From assembly GCA_001664005.1 (NCBI GenBank), contig CP016093.1:4393031-4457030 (forward strand): a stretch of 64,000 bases of DNA, given 5' to 3'. This document shows, one piece after another, positions 8,539 to 16,383 of the stretch. The notes below the pieces were generated by a model, which was not told where the DNA came from, made no database searches, and saw nothing but the letters and a program-made list of their open reading frames with translations. The stretch's first letter is position 1. Every line of letters begins with the position of its first letter. This stretch comes from Rhizobiales bacterium NRL2 (GTDB lineage: Bacteria; Pseudomonadota; Alphaproteobacteria; Minwuiales; Minwuiaceae). Both the position numbers and the translations under genes were made by a program.

Positions 8539-9708
8539 CTACATGCCGCACTCGGACGCGTAGGAGTCCTGGTGGTTCTCGAAGACGGTCTGCACCGTCT
8601 TCACGGTGTATTCGCCGGCCTCGTTCTTGTAGGCCTCCCGCAGGTAAAAGTTCTGGATCGGGAAGTGGTTGTTGCCGTAGCTGTAGCGGCCGCGGGTCGA
8701 TTCGAAGTCCGCCTTCTTCATCGCCGCGCGCATGCCCGCCTTGTCGGAGAGGTCGCCGTTCACCGCCTCGACCGCCGAATTGATCAGCAGGATCGTGTCG
8801 TAGGACTGCGCGGCGTAGAAGGACGGGAAGCGGCCGGTCTTCGCCTTGTAGTCGGCGACGAACTTCTTGTTGGTGGCGTTGTCCAGATCCGGGCTCCAGC
8901 TCTGGGTGTTCAGGCTGCCGACCGCCAGGTCCTTGAGCAGAGGCAGGCTGATGGCGTCCACGGTGAACGCCGAGTAGAGCGGGATCTCGCTTTTCAGGCC
9001 GGCCTGTTCGTACTGCTTGAAGAACTGCACGCCCGCCTTGCCCGGATAGAAGACGAACACGGCCTCGGCGCCCGAGGCGCGTGCCTTGGCGAGCTCGGCG
9101 GAGAAGTCGAGCTGGCCCGGCCATTTGGTCATGTCCTTGCCGACGATCTCGCCCTTGTAGGTCCGCTCCACGCCCTCGACCATATTCTTGCCGGCGGCGT
9201 AGTTCGGCGCCATGATGTAGACTGACTTCACGCCCCGCTGGTTCAGCACCTCGCCCATGGCCATCGGCGTCTGGTCGTTCTGCCAGGACGTCGAGAAGAA
9301 ATCCTCGTGGCAGAGCTTGCCGGCGATCTGGGACGGCCCGGCGTTCGACGAGATCAGGAACGGGCCGTTGCCGACAACCGACTTGTAAGACGCCAGCAGC
9401 ACGTTCGACCAGATGTAGCCGGCGACGAAATCGACATTGTCGGAGTTGACCAGCTTCTCGGTCTTCTGCTTGCCGATCTCCGGCTTGAAGCCGTCATCCT
9501 CGTAGATGACGTTGATCTTCTTGCCGGCCATGGTGCCGCCGAGATGTTCGACGGCGAGATCGACCGCATCGGTCATGTCACGGCCGATGACCGCCGGCCC
9601 CACGGTCAGCGTGGTGACGAAGCCGATGTCGACCGACTGGTCGTCGGCCTGCACGGCCGATCCCAGCATGGCGAGCCCGGCCGCCATGGTCAGTGTCTTC
9701 TTCAGCAT
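8539..9708 (-). CDS. periplasmic substrate-binding protein of Liv-type (HAAT) transporter, aromatic-acid-like subgroup
   Basis: The protein has 389 residues with a Sec signal peptide (MLKKTLTMAAGLAMLGSAVQA, cleaved near residue 21). The mature part is a type-1 periplasmic binding fold typical of LivK relatives, with the SNAGPSQIAGKLC and FFSTSWQNDQTP segments. From memory it resembles the subgroup tied to nitrobenzoate and other aromatic acids more than LivJ/LivK. This agrees with the surrounding CoA-ligase and PaaG genes. GGGAGGC precedes the ATG. The ligand is inferred, not shown. Confidence 0.87.
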   Translation of the reverse strand: MLKKTLTMAAGLAMLGSAVQADDQSVDIGFVTTLTVGPAVIGRDMTDAVDLAVEHLGGTMAGKKINVIYEDDGFKPEIGKQKTEKLVNSDNVDFVAGYIWSNVLLASYKSVVGNGPFLISSNAGPSQIAGKLCHEDFFSTSWQNDQTPMAMGEVLNQRGVKSVYIMAPNYAAGKNMVEGVERTYKGEIVGKDMTKWPGQLDFSAELAKARASGAEAVFVFYPGKAGVQFFKQYEQAGLKSEIPLYSAFTVDAISLPLLKDLAVGSLNTQSWSPDLDNATNKKFVADYKAKTGRFPSFYAAQSYDTILLINSAVEAVNGDLSDKAGMRAAMKKADFESTRGRYSYGNNHFPIQNFYLREAYKNEAGEYTVKTVQTVFENHQDSYASECGM

Positions 9709-9836
9709 TTGCGAAGCCTCCCTGATTGCTTTCGCCTCAACCTGTCACGGGGGAGATTAGACCGGATCGCAAACGAATGCGACGCCGGCCTGCCCCTCTC
9801 GTCTCTTGCCGGACCCGCGCAGCGGACCCGGATAAC

Positions 9837-9850
9837 TGCATTATGATGCA
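9837..9850. promoter_or_regulatory. short inverted repeat upstream of the binding-protein gene
   Basis: TGCAT and ATGCA are separated by TATG in the 184-base gap between the cupin stop (9893) and the binding-protein start (9708). It could be a repressor site controlling the transporter independently of the upstream operon. It is short enough to be chance. I see no convincing -35/-10 pair in this gap. Confidence 0.25.
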
Positions 9851-9892
9851 TCCGATGCGCCCGGAATGCCAGCGGCTGCAGAATAATTCCGT

Positions 9893-10288
9893 CTAGTCCT
9901 CCTCCATTCTCGGATCGGCGGCGCTGGAGTGGTCCGTCGGCAGAGGTGTCGCCGTCATCACGGTGACCCCGTCCGGCGTCTCGAAGCGGTGCCAGCACCC
10001 GGCCGGCACGACGACGAACTGTCCGCCCGTCAGTTCATGGCGCTCCGCGCCCTCGGCCGTCAGGATCGTGATGGTGGTGACGCCATCCAGCACCTGCACC
10101 AGTTCGTCGCCATTGCGGTGGCGCTCCCAGGGCGTGGCTCCCGAGTAGCTGCCGGCGAATATCTCGCCGTTGTTGATCCGGCCCAGCCTGGCGAAGGCCG
10201 CGCCAGCTTCCGCCTCGTTGTCCGGCGCCCGGCCCCTGAAGAACGGCCTGTCCGCCAGCGCCGCCCTGATATCGACCTTCTCGACCAT
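9893..10288 (-). CDS. single-domain cupin protein
   Basis: The protein has 131 residues starting at the ATG at 10288, which shares a base with the stop of the upstream ligase (TGATG). It is a small beta-barrel cupin. Motif 1 is partly present (GATPWERHRNGDELVQVLDG) and motif 2 reads GGQFVVVPAGCWHRFET. The histidines and glutamate could bind one metal. Such cupins occur beside aminobenzoate/salicylate-type CoA ligase clusters, where their role is not established. A small aromatic-acid dioxygenase, isomerase or accessory protein are all possible. Confidence 0.8.
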   Translation of the reverse strand: MVEKVDIRAALADRPFFRGRAPDNEAEAGAAFARLGRINNGEIFAGSYSGATPWERHRNGDELVQVLDGVTTITILTAEGAERHELTGGQFVVVPAGCWHRFETPDGVTVMTATPLPTDHSSAADPRMEED

Positions 10289-11943
10289 CAGCCTTCCTCT
10301 CCCTCGCGCAGCACGAAGCGCTGCACCTTGCCGGTCTGCGTCTTCGGCAGTTCGCCGACGAACGCGACCTGCCGCGGATACTTGTAGGGTGCGATCTCCG
10401 CCTTGACGTGATCCTGCAGCGCCTTCGCGGTCGCCGGCCCGTTCGCCACGCCCCGGCGCAGCACGACGAACGCTTTCACCACCTGCCCACGGTCCTCGTC
10501 GGGCGCGCCGACCACGGCGCACTCGGCGACATCCGGATGGGTCAGCAGCGCCCCCTCCACCTCCGGTCCGGCGATGTTGTAGCCCGAGGAAATGATCATG
10601 TCGTCGGAGCGCGCCGCGTAGCGGAACCAGCCGTCGGCCTCCATGGCGTAGCTGTCGCCGGTGAAGTTCCAGCCCTCCCGGGCGTAGTCCGCCTGCCGCT
10701 CCGGATTGTCCAGATAGCGCACGCCCGTCGGCCCGCGCACCGCCAGAAGGCCGACCTCGCCGGGCGCGCAGTCGCGGCCATCCTCGCCCACAACCCGCGC
10801 CTCGTAGCCCGGAATGGCGCGGCCCGTCAGCCCGGCGCGCATGTTCTCCGGCCGCTCGGCGATGAAGATGTGCAGCATCTCCGTCGAGCCGAGGCCGTCG
10901 ATGATCCGCACCCCGGTGGCCTTGCGCCAGCCCTCCCAGACCGGGCCGGGCAGCGTCTCGCCGGCGCTGATGCACCTGGTCAGCGAGGAAAGGTCGTAGT
11001 CCGCAGCCAGGGCCGTCATGGCGCGGAAGGCCGTGGGTGCGGTGAACAGCGTCGTCACCCGGTAATCCTGGATCGCCTGCAGCGTGGTCTCCGGGGTGAA
11101 CTGTTCGCTGAGCAGGGTCGCCGCGCCGACCGAGACGGGGAAGGTCACCAGGGCGCCCAGGCCGAAGGTGAAGGCGATCGGCGGACTGCCGGTGAAGACG
11201 TCGGTCTCGTCGGGCCGGAGCACATGACGGCAGAAGGTGTCGTTGATCGCCATGACGTCGCGGTGGAAGTGCATGCAGCCCTTGGGCTGGCCCGTGGTGC
11301 CGGAGGTGAAGGCGATCAGGCAGACGTCGTCGGCCGCGGTGTCCGCCGCAGCGAAGCTCTCCGGCTTCCCGGCCATGGCCCGCTCCAGCTCGTCCTCGGA
11401 GGCGAGATCCCCGGCGAAATGAACCACGCGCTGCAGATGATCGCTGGCCGCCACGGCCTTTGCCATGTCCTCCTCCAGCCGCCGGTCGCAGAGCGCCAGC
11501 GCCACCTCCGCCTTCCCGGCGATGTAGACCAGTTCCCTGGCGCGCAGCAGCGGCATGGTCGCCACCGCGATGGCGCCGGCCTTCATGACCGCGAACCAGA
11601 TGGCCACGAACATCGGCGTGTTGGCGCCCCGGATCATCACCCGGTTGCCGGGCCGGACGCCGCAGTCGTCGACGAGAACGTGGGCGATGCGGTCCGTGCG
11701 CGCCTTCAGTTCGGCGTAGCTCCAGACATGGTCGCGGTAGAGATAGGCCGGCCGGTCGGGAAACCATTCTGCCGCGCGGTCGAGCAGCGCCGCGCCGCAA
11801 TTGATCTGGCCCGGATAGGCGCGGAGTTCCGGCAGGCCGTCGAAGGAGATCGCCGGCCACTGGTCCTTCGGCGGCAGCCGGTCGCGCGCGAAGCTGTCGA
11901 CATGGGCCGAGCGGCCCGTGGGCTGGAAGGGCTCAGCGGACAT
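10288..11943 (-). CDS. AMP-dependent aryl-CoA synthetase (2-aminobenzoate/benzoate-CoA ligase-like)
   Basis: The protein has 551 residues with the ANL adenylation motifs LIAFTSGTTGQPKG at about 209-222, a DGLGSTEMLHIF adenine-binding segment near the middle, and the C-terminal catalytic lysine region LPKTQTGKVQRF. The N-terminus (RLPPKDQWP) and the PIAFTFGLGALVTFP segment are as in benzoate/2-aminobenzoate-CoA ligases. It should activate an aromatic carboxylic acid in the cytoplasm. Its start overlaps the flavin reductase gene by 11 bases and its stop touches the cupin start, so it lies inside a tightly packed operon headed by an SDR and a MarR regulator. Confidence 0.88.
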   Translation of the reverse strand: MSAEPFQPTGRSAHVDSFARDRLPPKDQWPAISFDGLPELRAYPGQINCGAALLDRAAEWFPDRPAYLYRDHVWSYAELKARTDRIAHVLVDDCGVRPGNRVMIRGANTPMFVAIWFAVMKAGAIAVATMPLLRARELVYIAGKAEVALALCDRRLEEDMAKAVAASDHLQRVVHFAGDLASEDELERAMAGKPESFAAADTAADDVCLIAFTSGTTGQPKGCMHFHRDVMAINDTFCRHVLRPDETDVFTGSPPIAFTFGLGALVTFPVSVGAATLLSEQFTPETTLQAIQDYRVTTLFTAPTAFRAMTALAADYDLSSLTRCISAGETLPGPVWEGWRKATGVRIIDGLGSTEMLHIFIAERPENMRAGLTGRAIPGYEARVVGEDGRDCAPGEVGLLAVRGPTGVRYLDNPERQADYAREGWNFTGDSYAMEADGWFRYAARSDDMIISSGYNIAGPEVEGALLTHPDVAECAVVGAPDEDRGQVVKAFVVLRRGVANGPATAKALQDHVKAEIAPYKYPRQVAFVGELPKTQTGKVQRFVLREGEEG

Positions 11944-13387
11944 CGGCCGCCTCCCGGAACGGCAGCCCCTCCGGCAGGGGCATCTCCACGGTCACGGCCT
12001 CCGAAGGCGGCCCGGCATTGCCATGGGCGTCGAAGGCGCGGACGTAATAGGTGTAGGTCAGACCGCCCAGGACGGTGCGGTCGACATGCTTGGTGGACTT
12101 CACCGCCTCGGCGACCGTCGCCGGCCCGCCGTCCTCGGAGCGGTAGACGTCGTAGCCGATGACGTCGTCGACGGACTTCCAGGCGAGCCGCACCTGGCCG
12201 CCGTCGACCGCGGCGGTCAGCCCCGCGCCGTCTTCCGGCCATTGCGGCGCGGCGCCATCCGGATCGTCGGCCGGCGCCTGGCGCGCGCCCTTGGGCCAGA
12301 GGAAGCAGTGCACCTCCTTGAAGTTCTCGTCGAGCTGCTTGCAGACATTGCAGTAGATGCAGCGCACGATCCGGTCGGCGCGGTCCTGGCGCACCTTCTT
12401 CGGCCAGTCCGGATCGGCCAGCAGCTGACGCGCCATGCCGATGATGTCGGCCTTGCCTTCCTGAAGCAGGCGCTCGGCGTCCACGGGGTCGGCGATCTTG
12501 CCCACCGAAATGACCGGGGGATGATAGCCCTTGGCGTTGATGAAGCCCTTGATCTCGGCGGCAAGGTGGGCGTGCGGGAGGCCGGGATACCAGTTCCCCG
12601 GCATGCAGCGGTCGCCCGAATAGCCGGTATAGGGATAGAGCGGCTGGCCCTCGCGGTGGACCGCGTCCTCGAACTTGCCGCCGACCGACAGCGAGATGTA
12701 GTCGACGCCCGCCTGGGCCATGCGCAGCGCGATGCGCTTCGCCTCGTCGACCGTGTAGCCGTCCTTGATCGCTTCCTCGGCCAGAAAGCGGATGCCGACG
12801 GGGAAGTCGTCGCCGACGCGGCGGCGCACCTCCGCCATGACCCGCCCGAACATGGCCAGCCGGCCCTCCAGCGTGCGGCCCGAATAGGCGTCCTTGCGCC
12901 GGTTGCGGCGGCTGAGGAACGACGACAGCGTATAGGCGTGCGCCGAGTGCAGCTCGACCCCGTCATAGCCCGCTTCCCGGGCGCGCAGCGCGGCGAGGCC
13001 GAAGTCCTCGATGATGCTCTCGATGTCGCCGGCGCTCAGATCCTCGATCCGCTGCCGCCAGCCGGAGCGCGCCACCTTCATGAAGTGGATGATCTGCGGC
13101 ACCACCTTCGAATCCGAGGCCTCGTGGACGGCGGCGGCCAGCCTGCGGTGGCCCTCGATGAAGTCATCATGGGAAATGCGCAGCAGCGGACCGGACTTGG
13201 AGCGATGGATCGCCATCGCCTCGACCACGATCAGGCCGACCTCGCCCTCGGCATAGCGGCGGTAGCGGTCGACGATGTCGTCATTGACATAGCCGTCCTC
13301 GCCCGACAGCCGCGTGACCATGGCCGGCACGGCGATCCGGTTGGGCAGGACCATGCCGTTGATGTCGAGGGGTTCGAGCAGTTTCAC
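11933..13387 (-). CDS. Old Yellow Enzyme-family NADH:flavin oxidoreductase with cysteine cluster and C-terminal fibronectin-III-like domain
   Basis: The protein has 484 residues with a GTG start at 13387 that overlaps the MarR stop as GTGA. Residues 1-340 are an FMN-binding TIM barrel (LPNRIAVPAM, ELHSAHAYTLSSFLSRRNRRKD, FPVGIRFLAEE). Cysteines at 343, 346, 349 and 361 resemble the 4Fe-4S ligands of 2,4-dienoyl-CoA reductase, but the spacing is CX2CX2CX11C. In that family an FAD/NADPH domain should follow. Here residues about 388-470 form a beta-rich FN3-like module (VRLAWKSVDDVIGYDVYRS, YTYYVRAFDAHGN). The role is probably reduction of an aromatic or enoyl-CoA intermediate. The electron source is unclear. 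Confidence 0.85.
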   Translation of the reverse strand: MKLLEPLDINGMVLPNRIAVPAMVTRLSGEDGYVNDDIVDRYRRYAEGEVGLIVVEAMAIHRSKSGPLLRISHDDFIEGHRRLAAAVHEASDSKVVPQIIHFMKVARSGWRQRIEDLSAGDIESIIEDFGLAALRAREAGYDGVELHSAHAYTLSSFLSRRNRRKDAYSGRTLEGRLAMFGRVMAEVRRRVGDDFPVGIRFLAEEAIKDGYTVDEAKRIALRMAQAGVDYISLSVGGKFEDAVHREGQPLYPYTGYSGDRCMPGNWYPGLPHAHLAAEIKGFINAKGYHPPVISVGKIADPVDAERLLQEGKADIIGMARQLLADPDWPKKVRQDRADRIVRCIYCNVCKQLDENFKEVHCFLWPKGARQAPADDPDGAAPQWPEDGAGLTAAVDGGQVRLAWKSVDDVIGYDVYRSEDGGPATVAEAVKSTKHVDRTVLGGLTYTYYVRAFDAHGNAGPPSEAVTVEMPLPEGLPFREAADVR

Positions 13388-13854
13388 CGCGCGGTCTCCT
13401 GTTGCAGGCCGGTGCGCACCTTGCCCAGCAGGCCATAGAGCGCCTCCGCCTCGCCCGGCGTCAGGGCCGAAAGCATCGAATCGATCCAGCTTTCATGGGC
13501 CGGGGTCATGCGGTCGAAGGCCGTCTTGCCGGCCTCGGTCAGGCGGACGACCTGGGTGCGGCGGTCCTCCGGCAGGCGCGCCGTCTCCACCAGCCCCTCC
13601 TCGGCCAGGCGGTTGACCAGCCCGGTGACGTTTCCGGCCGAGACCATCAGCCGCCCCGAAAGCGCGCCCATGGTCAGGCCGTCGGCGGCGCGGTCGAGCT
13701 GGGCCAGCACGTCGAAGCGCGGCAGGGTGGTGTCGAATTCCTCGCGCAGGCGGCTGCGGATGGTCCGCTCGATCTGGCCCGTGCAGGCCAGCATGCGCAG
13801 CCAGAGCCGAAGCTCCAGCTTGGGATCGGGACGGAGCTTGCCGGCCGCGGACAT
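13384..13854 (-). CDS. MarR-family transcriptional regulator
   Basis: The protein has 156 residues. The winged-helix region at about 45-105 shows the MarR recognition helix context (ALSGRLMVSAGNVTGLVNRLAEEGLV) and the wing LPEDRRTQVVRLTEAGK. MarR proteins of this type sit in aromatic-acid clusters and are released from DNA by the acid or its CoA thioester. The ATG shares a base with the SDR stop (TGATG) and its stop overlaps the next gene's GTG, so it is co-transcribed with the genes it probably controls. The likely operator is the palindrome at 14642-14663. Confidence 0.9.
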   Translation of the reverse strand: MSAAGKLRPDPKLELRLWLRMLACTGQIERTIRSRLREEFDTTLPRFDVLAQLDRAADGLTMGALSGRLMVSAGNVTGLVNRLAEEGLVETARLPEDRRTQVVRLTEAGKTAFDRMTPAHESWIDSMLSALTPGEAEALYGLLGKVRTGLQQETAR

Positions 13855-14621
13855 CAGGCGCTCTCGCCGCCGTCGATGGCAATGACCTGACCGTTGACCG
13901 AGCGCGCGCCCGGCCCCGCCAGCCAGAGCGCCAGATCGGCGATCTCGTCGGTCTCGATCAGGCGCTTCTGCGGGTTGAACTTGACCAACTCCGCGCGGGC
14001 CTCCTCTTCGGAGCGGCCGGTCTTCTCGACGATGTTGGCGATGGTCTGCACCGTCATCGGCGTCTCGACGAAGCCCGGGCAGATGGCGTTGACGGTGATG
14101 TTCTTGCCCGCCAGTTCCAGCGCCAGCGCGCGGGTGAGCCCCACCGCGGCGTGCTTGGAGGCGACATAGCCGGCCACATAGGCATAGCCCTTCAGGCCGG
14201 CGGTCGAGGCGACGGTGATGATCCGCCCGCCGCCCACGTCCGCCATGGGCTTCGCGGCCGCGCGGCAGCAGAGGAAGACGCCGCGGGCGTTCGCCGCCAT
14301 CATCCGGTCGAAGTGATCGACCGACATGCGCGACAGCGGCGCCGAACCCGACATGCCGGCATTGTTGACCAGCACGCCGACGGGGCCGGCCGCTTCCGCC
14401 GCCTGCTCGAACAGGCGGGCCACATCGTCCTCGACCGAGACATCCGCCGCGATTGCGTGGACCGCGCCGCCCATCTCGCCGGCCGCCTTCTCCAGCGCCT
14501 CGGCCTTGCGGCCGGTGATGGTGACCGGGTGGCCGGCCGCCAGGAACCGCTCCGCCACTGCCCGGCCGACGCCCTGCGCGCCGCCGGTCACCAGGACATG
14601 GGCCTTCCCGCTCTCGCTCAT
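13854..14621 (-). CDS. short-chain dehydrogenase/reductase (SDR)
   Basis: The protein has 255 residues and is a classical SDR. It has the nucleotide loop VTGGAQGVG, NNAG, and a catalytic serine in IITVASTAG followed by YVASKHA (Tyr-x3-Lys), with CPGFVETPM after it. An arginine follows the second strand (ITGRKAE), suggesting NADP preference. It is the first gene of the minus-strand aromatic operon, with GGGGAGG before the ATG. It would oxidise a hydroxyacyl-CoA or alicyclic alcohol intermediate. The exact substrate is unknown. Confidence 0.87.
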   Translation of the reverse strand: MSESGKAHVLVTGGAQGVGRAVAERFLAAGHPVTITGRKAEALEKAAGEMGGAVHAIAADVSVEDDVARLFEQAAEAAGPVGVLVNNAGMSGSAPLSRMSVDHFDRMMAANARGVFLCCRAAAKPMADVGGGRIITVASTAGLKGYAYVAGYVASKHAAVGLTRALALELAGKNITVNAICPGFVETPMTVQTIANIVEKTGRSEEEARAELVKFNPQKRLIETDEIADLALWLAGPGARSVNGQVIAIDGGESA

Positions 14622-14641
14622 CTTTCCGCCGCCTCCCCGAA

Positions 14642-14663
14642 ATTACTTTAAGCTTAAAATAAT
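14642..14663. promoter_or_regulatory. probable MarR operator (22-bp near-perfect palindrome)
   Basis: The half-sites ATTACTTTAAG and CTTAAAATAAT are reverse complements except at one position. The AT-rich dyad stands out in GC-rich surroundings and lies 21 bases upstream of the SDR start. A MarR gene is second in the operon, so autoregulation through this site is the simplest reading. Confidence 0.7.
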
Positions 14664-14684
14664 CCGGTCCGCCCCGACGCGCAA
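14656..14684 (-). promoter_or_regulatory. probable promoter of the aromatic-acid operon
   Basis: Reading the minus strand, TTGCGC (14684-14679) is followed after 17 bases by TATTTT (14661-14656). The -10 box lies inside the palindrome at 14642-14663, so a bound regulator would block RNA polymerase. The hexamers are only moderate matches. Confidence 0.5.
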
Positions 14685-14698
14685 GCGCGGCGCAATAT

Positions 14699-14711
14699 TG
14701 ACCGACGGTCA
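14699..14711. promoter_or_regulatory. inverted repeat TGACC-GAC-GGTCA upstream of the GMC oxidoreductase gene
   Basis: This is a perfect 5-bp dyad with a 3-base centre, 47 bases before the GTG start of the plus-strand gene. The half-sites are the same pentamers found in the GGTCATGACC palindrome at 60419-60428. It resembles a TetR-type operator. No TetR gene is visible in the window. Confidence 0.4.
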
Positions 14712-14757
14712 TTTATGCGTTGCAGTCCGGCGAAAGAGACAGAGGGAGGGGGACGCG

Positions 14758-16350
14758 GTGGCGTCATTCGACTACGTGATCGTCGGCGGCGGTTCCGCCG
14801 GCTGCGTGCTGGCCAGCCGGCTCTCCGAAGACCCGGACGTGACGGTCTGCCTGCTGGAGGCGGGGCCGGCGAAGCAGGACTGGTCGGTGCGCGTGCCCGC
14901 CGGGCTCATCAAGACGATGAAGGACCCGAACAGCAACTGGCTGCTCAGGACCGCGCCGCAGAAGAACCTGGACAACCGCGAACTGTTCTGGCCCCGCGGC
15001 AAGGTGATGGGCGGCTCCAGCGCCATCAACGGCATGGTCTATATCCGCGGCCACCGCGACGACTACGACCGCTGGGCCAGCGACGAAGGCTGCGCGGGCT
15101 GGGACTGGCAGACGGTGCTGCCCTATTTCCGCCGCTCCGAGCACAACGAGCGGCTGACCGACGACCTGCACGGCATCGGCGGGCCGCTCAATGTCGCCGA
15201 CCCGCGCTCGCCCAATCCCATGTCGCGGATGTATGTCGAGAGCTGCGCCGCCCAGCAGATCGCCGAGAACGCGGACTTCAACGGCGACCGGCAGGAGGGC
15301 GCCGGCCTCTACCAGCTCACCCAGAAGGACGGCAGCCGCTGCAGCGCCTATCACGCCTATCTGGAGGGCGTGGAACGGCCCAATCTGGAGATCGTCGACC
15401 TGGCCCATGCCAACCGGGTGCTGATCGAGGAGGGCCGCGCCGTCGGCGTCGCCTACAACCGCGGCAACGAGGTCGTCGAGGTCAGGGCGAACCGGGAGGT
15501 GCTGCTGGCCGGCGGCGCGGCGCACAGTCCGCAATTGCTCATGCTGTCGGGCGTCGGGCCGGGCGAGGAACTGAAGGCCTTCGAGATTCCGGTGAAGGCC
15601 GACCGGCCGTCGGTGGGGCAGAACCTGCAGGACCATCTCGACGTCTCGGTGGTCGCCCGCACCACGACGGCGCTGGGCTTCGCCTTCACCATGAAGGGGC
15701 TGTGGATGGGCCTCCGGGCGCTGCGCGAATACCGCAGGGGCCGCACCGGCATGCTGACCAGCAACTTCGCCGAGGCCGGCGCCTTCGTGCGGTCGGCGCC
15801 GGAGAAGCAACTGCCAGACCTGCAGTATCACTTCCTGCCGGTGGTCAGCGACAGCCACGGCCAGAACCGCATCAAGGCGCACGGCGTCACCCTGCACTGC
15901 TGCGACCTGCGCCCGAAGAGCCGCGGGCGGGTCGGGCTGCAATCGCCGGACCCGCTGGCGCCGCCGCTGATCGATCCGAACTATCTGGACCACGAGGACG
16001 ACCTGGCGGCGCAGAGGCGCGGCGTCGCGATCGGCCGGCGGATGCTGTCGGCCGCGCCGCTCGGCGAGCATGTGGGCAAGGAGATCTATCCCGGCCCCGG
16101 CGTCGAATCGGAGGCGGACATCGACGCCTTTATCCGCCGCAAGGCGGAGACGATCTATCATCCTGTCGGCACCTGCCGAATGGGCTCCGACCCGGAATCG
16201 GTGGTCGACCCGGAATGCCGCGTCCGCGGCGTCGAGGGACTGAGGGTGATCGACGCCTCGGTGATGCCCAGCCTGATCGGCGGCAACACCAACGCGCCGA
16301 CCATCATGATCGCCGAGCGCATGTCGGACCTGATGCGCGGACGGGCCTGA
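14758..16350 (+). CDS. GMC-family FAD-dependent alcohol/choline dehydrogenase
   Basis: The protein has 530 residues with a GTG start at 14758 chosen because GGGAGGGGGA lies just upstream. It has the N-terminal FAD motif YVIVGGGSAGCVLASRLSE, GMC signature 1 around WPRGKVMGGSSAINGMVYIRG, and the C-terminal active-site region TIYHPVGTCRMG followed by DASVMPSLIGGNTNAP. The family oxidises primary alcohols or choline and passes electrons to quinone or O2. It is divergent from the SDR/MarR operon and shares its promoter region, so it may belong to the same regulon. Substrate unknown. Confidence 0.9.
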   Translation: MASFDYVIVGGGSAGCVLASRLSEDPDVTVCLLEAGPAKQDWSVRVPAGLIKTMKDPNSNWLLRTAPQKNLDNRELFWPRGKVMGGSSAINGMVYIRGHRDDYDRWASDEGCAGWDWQTVLPYFRRSEHNERLTDDLHGIGGPLNVADPRSPNPMSRMYVESCAAQQIAENADFNGDRQEGAGLYQLTQKDGSRCSAYHAYLEGVERPNLEIVDLAHANRVLIEEGRAVGVAYNRGNEVVEVRANREVLLAGGAAHSPQLLMLSGVGPGEELKAFEIPVKADRPSVGQNLQDHLDVSVVARTTTALGFAFTMKGLWMGLRALREYRRGRTGMLTSNFAEAGAFVRSAPEKQLPDLQYHFLPVVSDSHGQNRIKAHGVTLHCCDLRPKSRGRVGLQSPDPLAPPLIDPNYLDHEDDLAAQRRGVAIGRRMLSAAPLGEHVGKEIYPGPGVESEADIDAFIRRKAETIYHPVGTCRMGSDPESVVDPECRVRGVEGLRVIDASVMPSLIGGNTNAPTIMIAERMSDLMRGRA

Positions 16351-16383
16351 CAGCCGCCCCCCTTGTCGGTGTATGGTCGGGCC

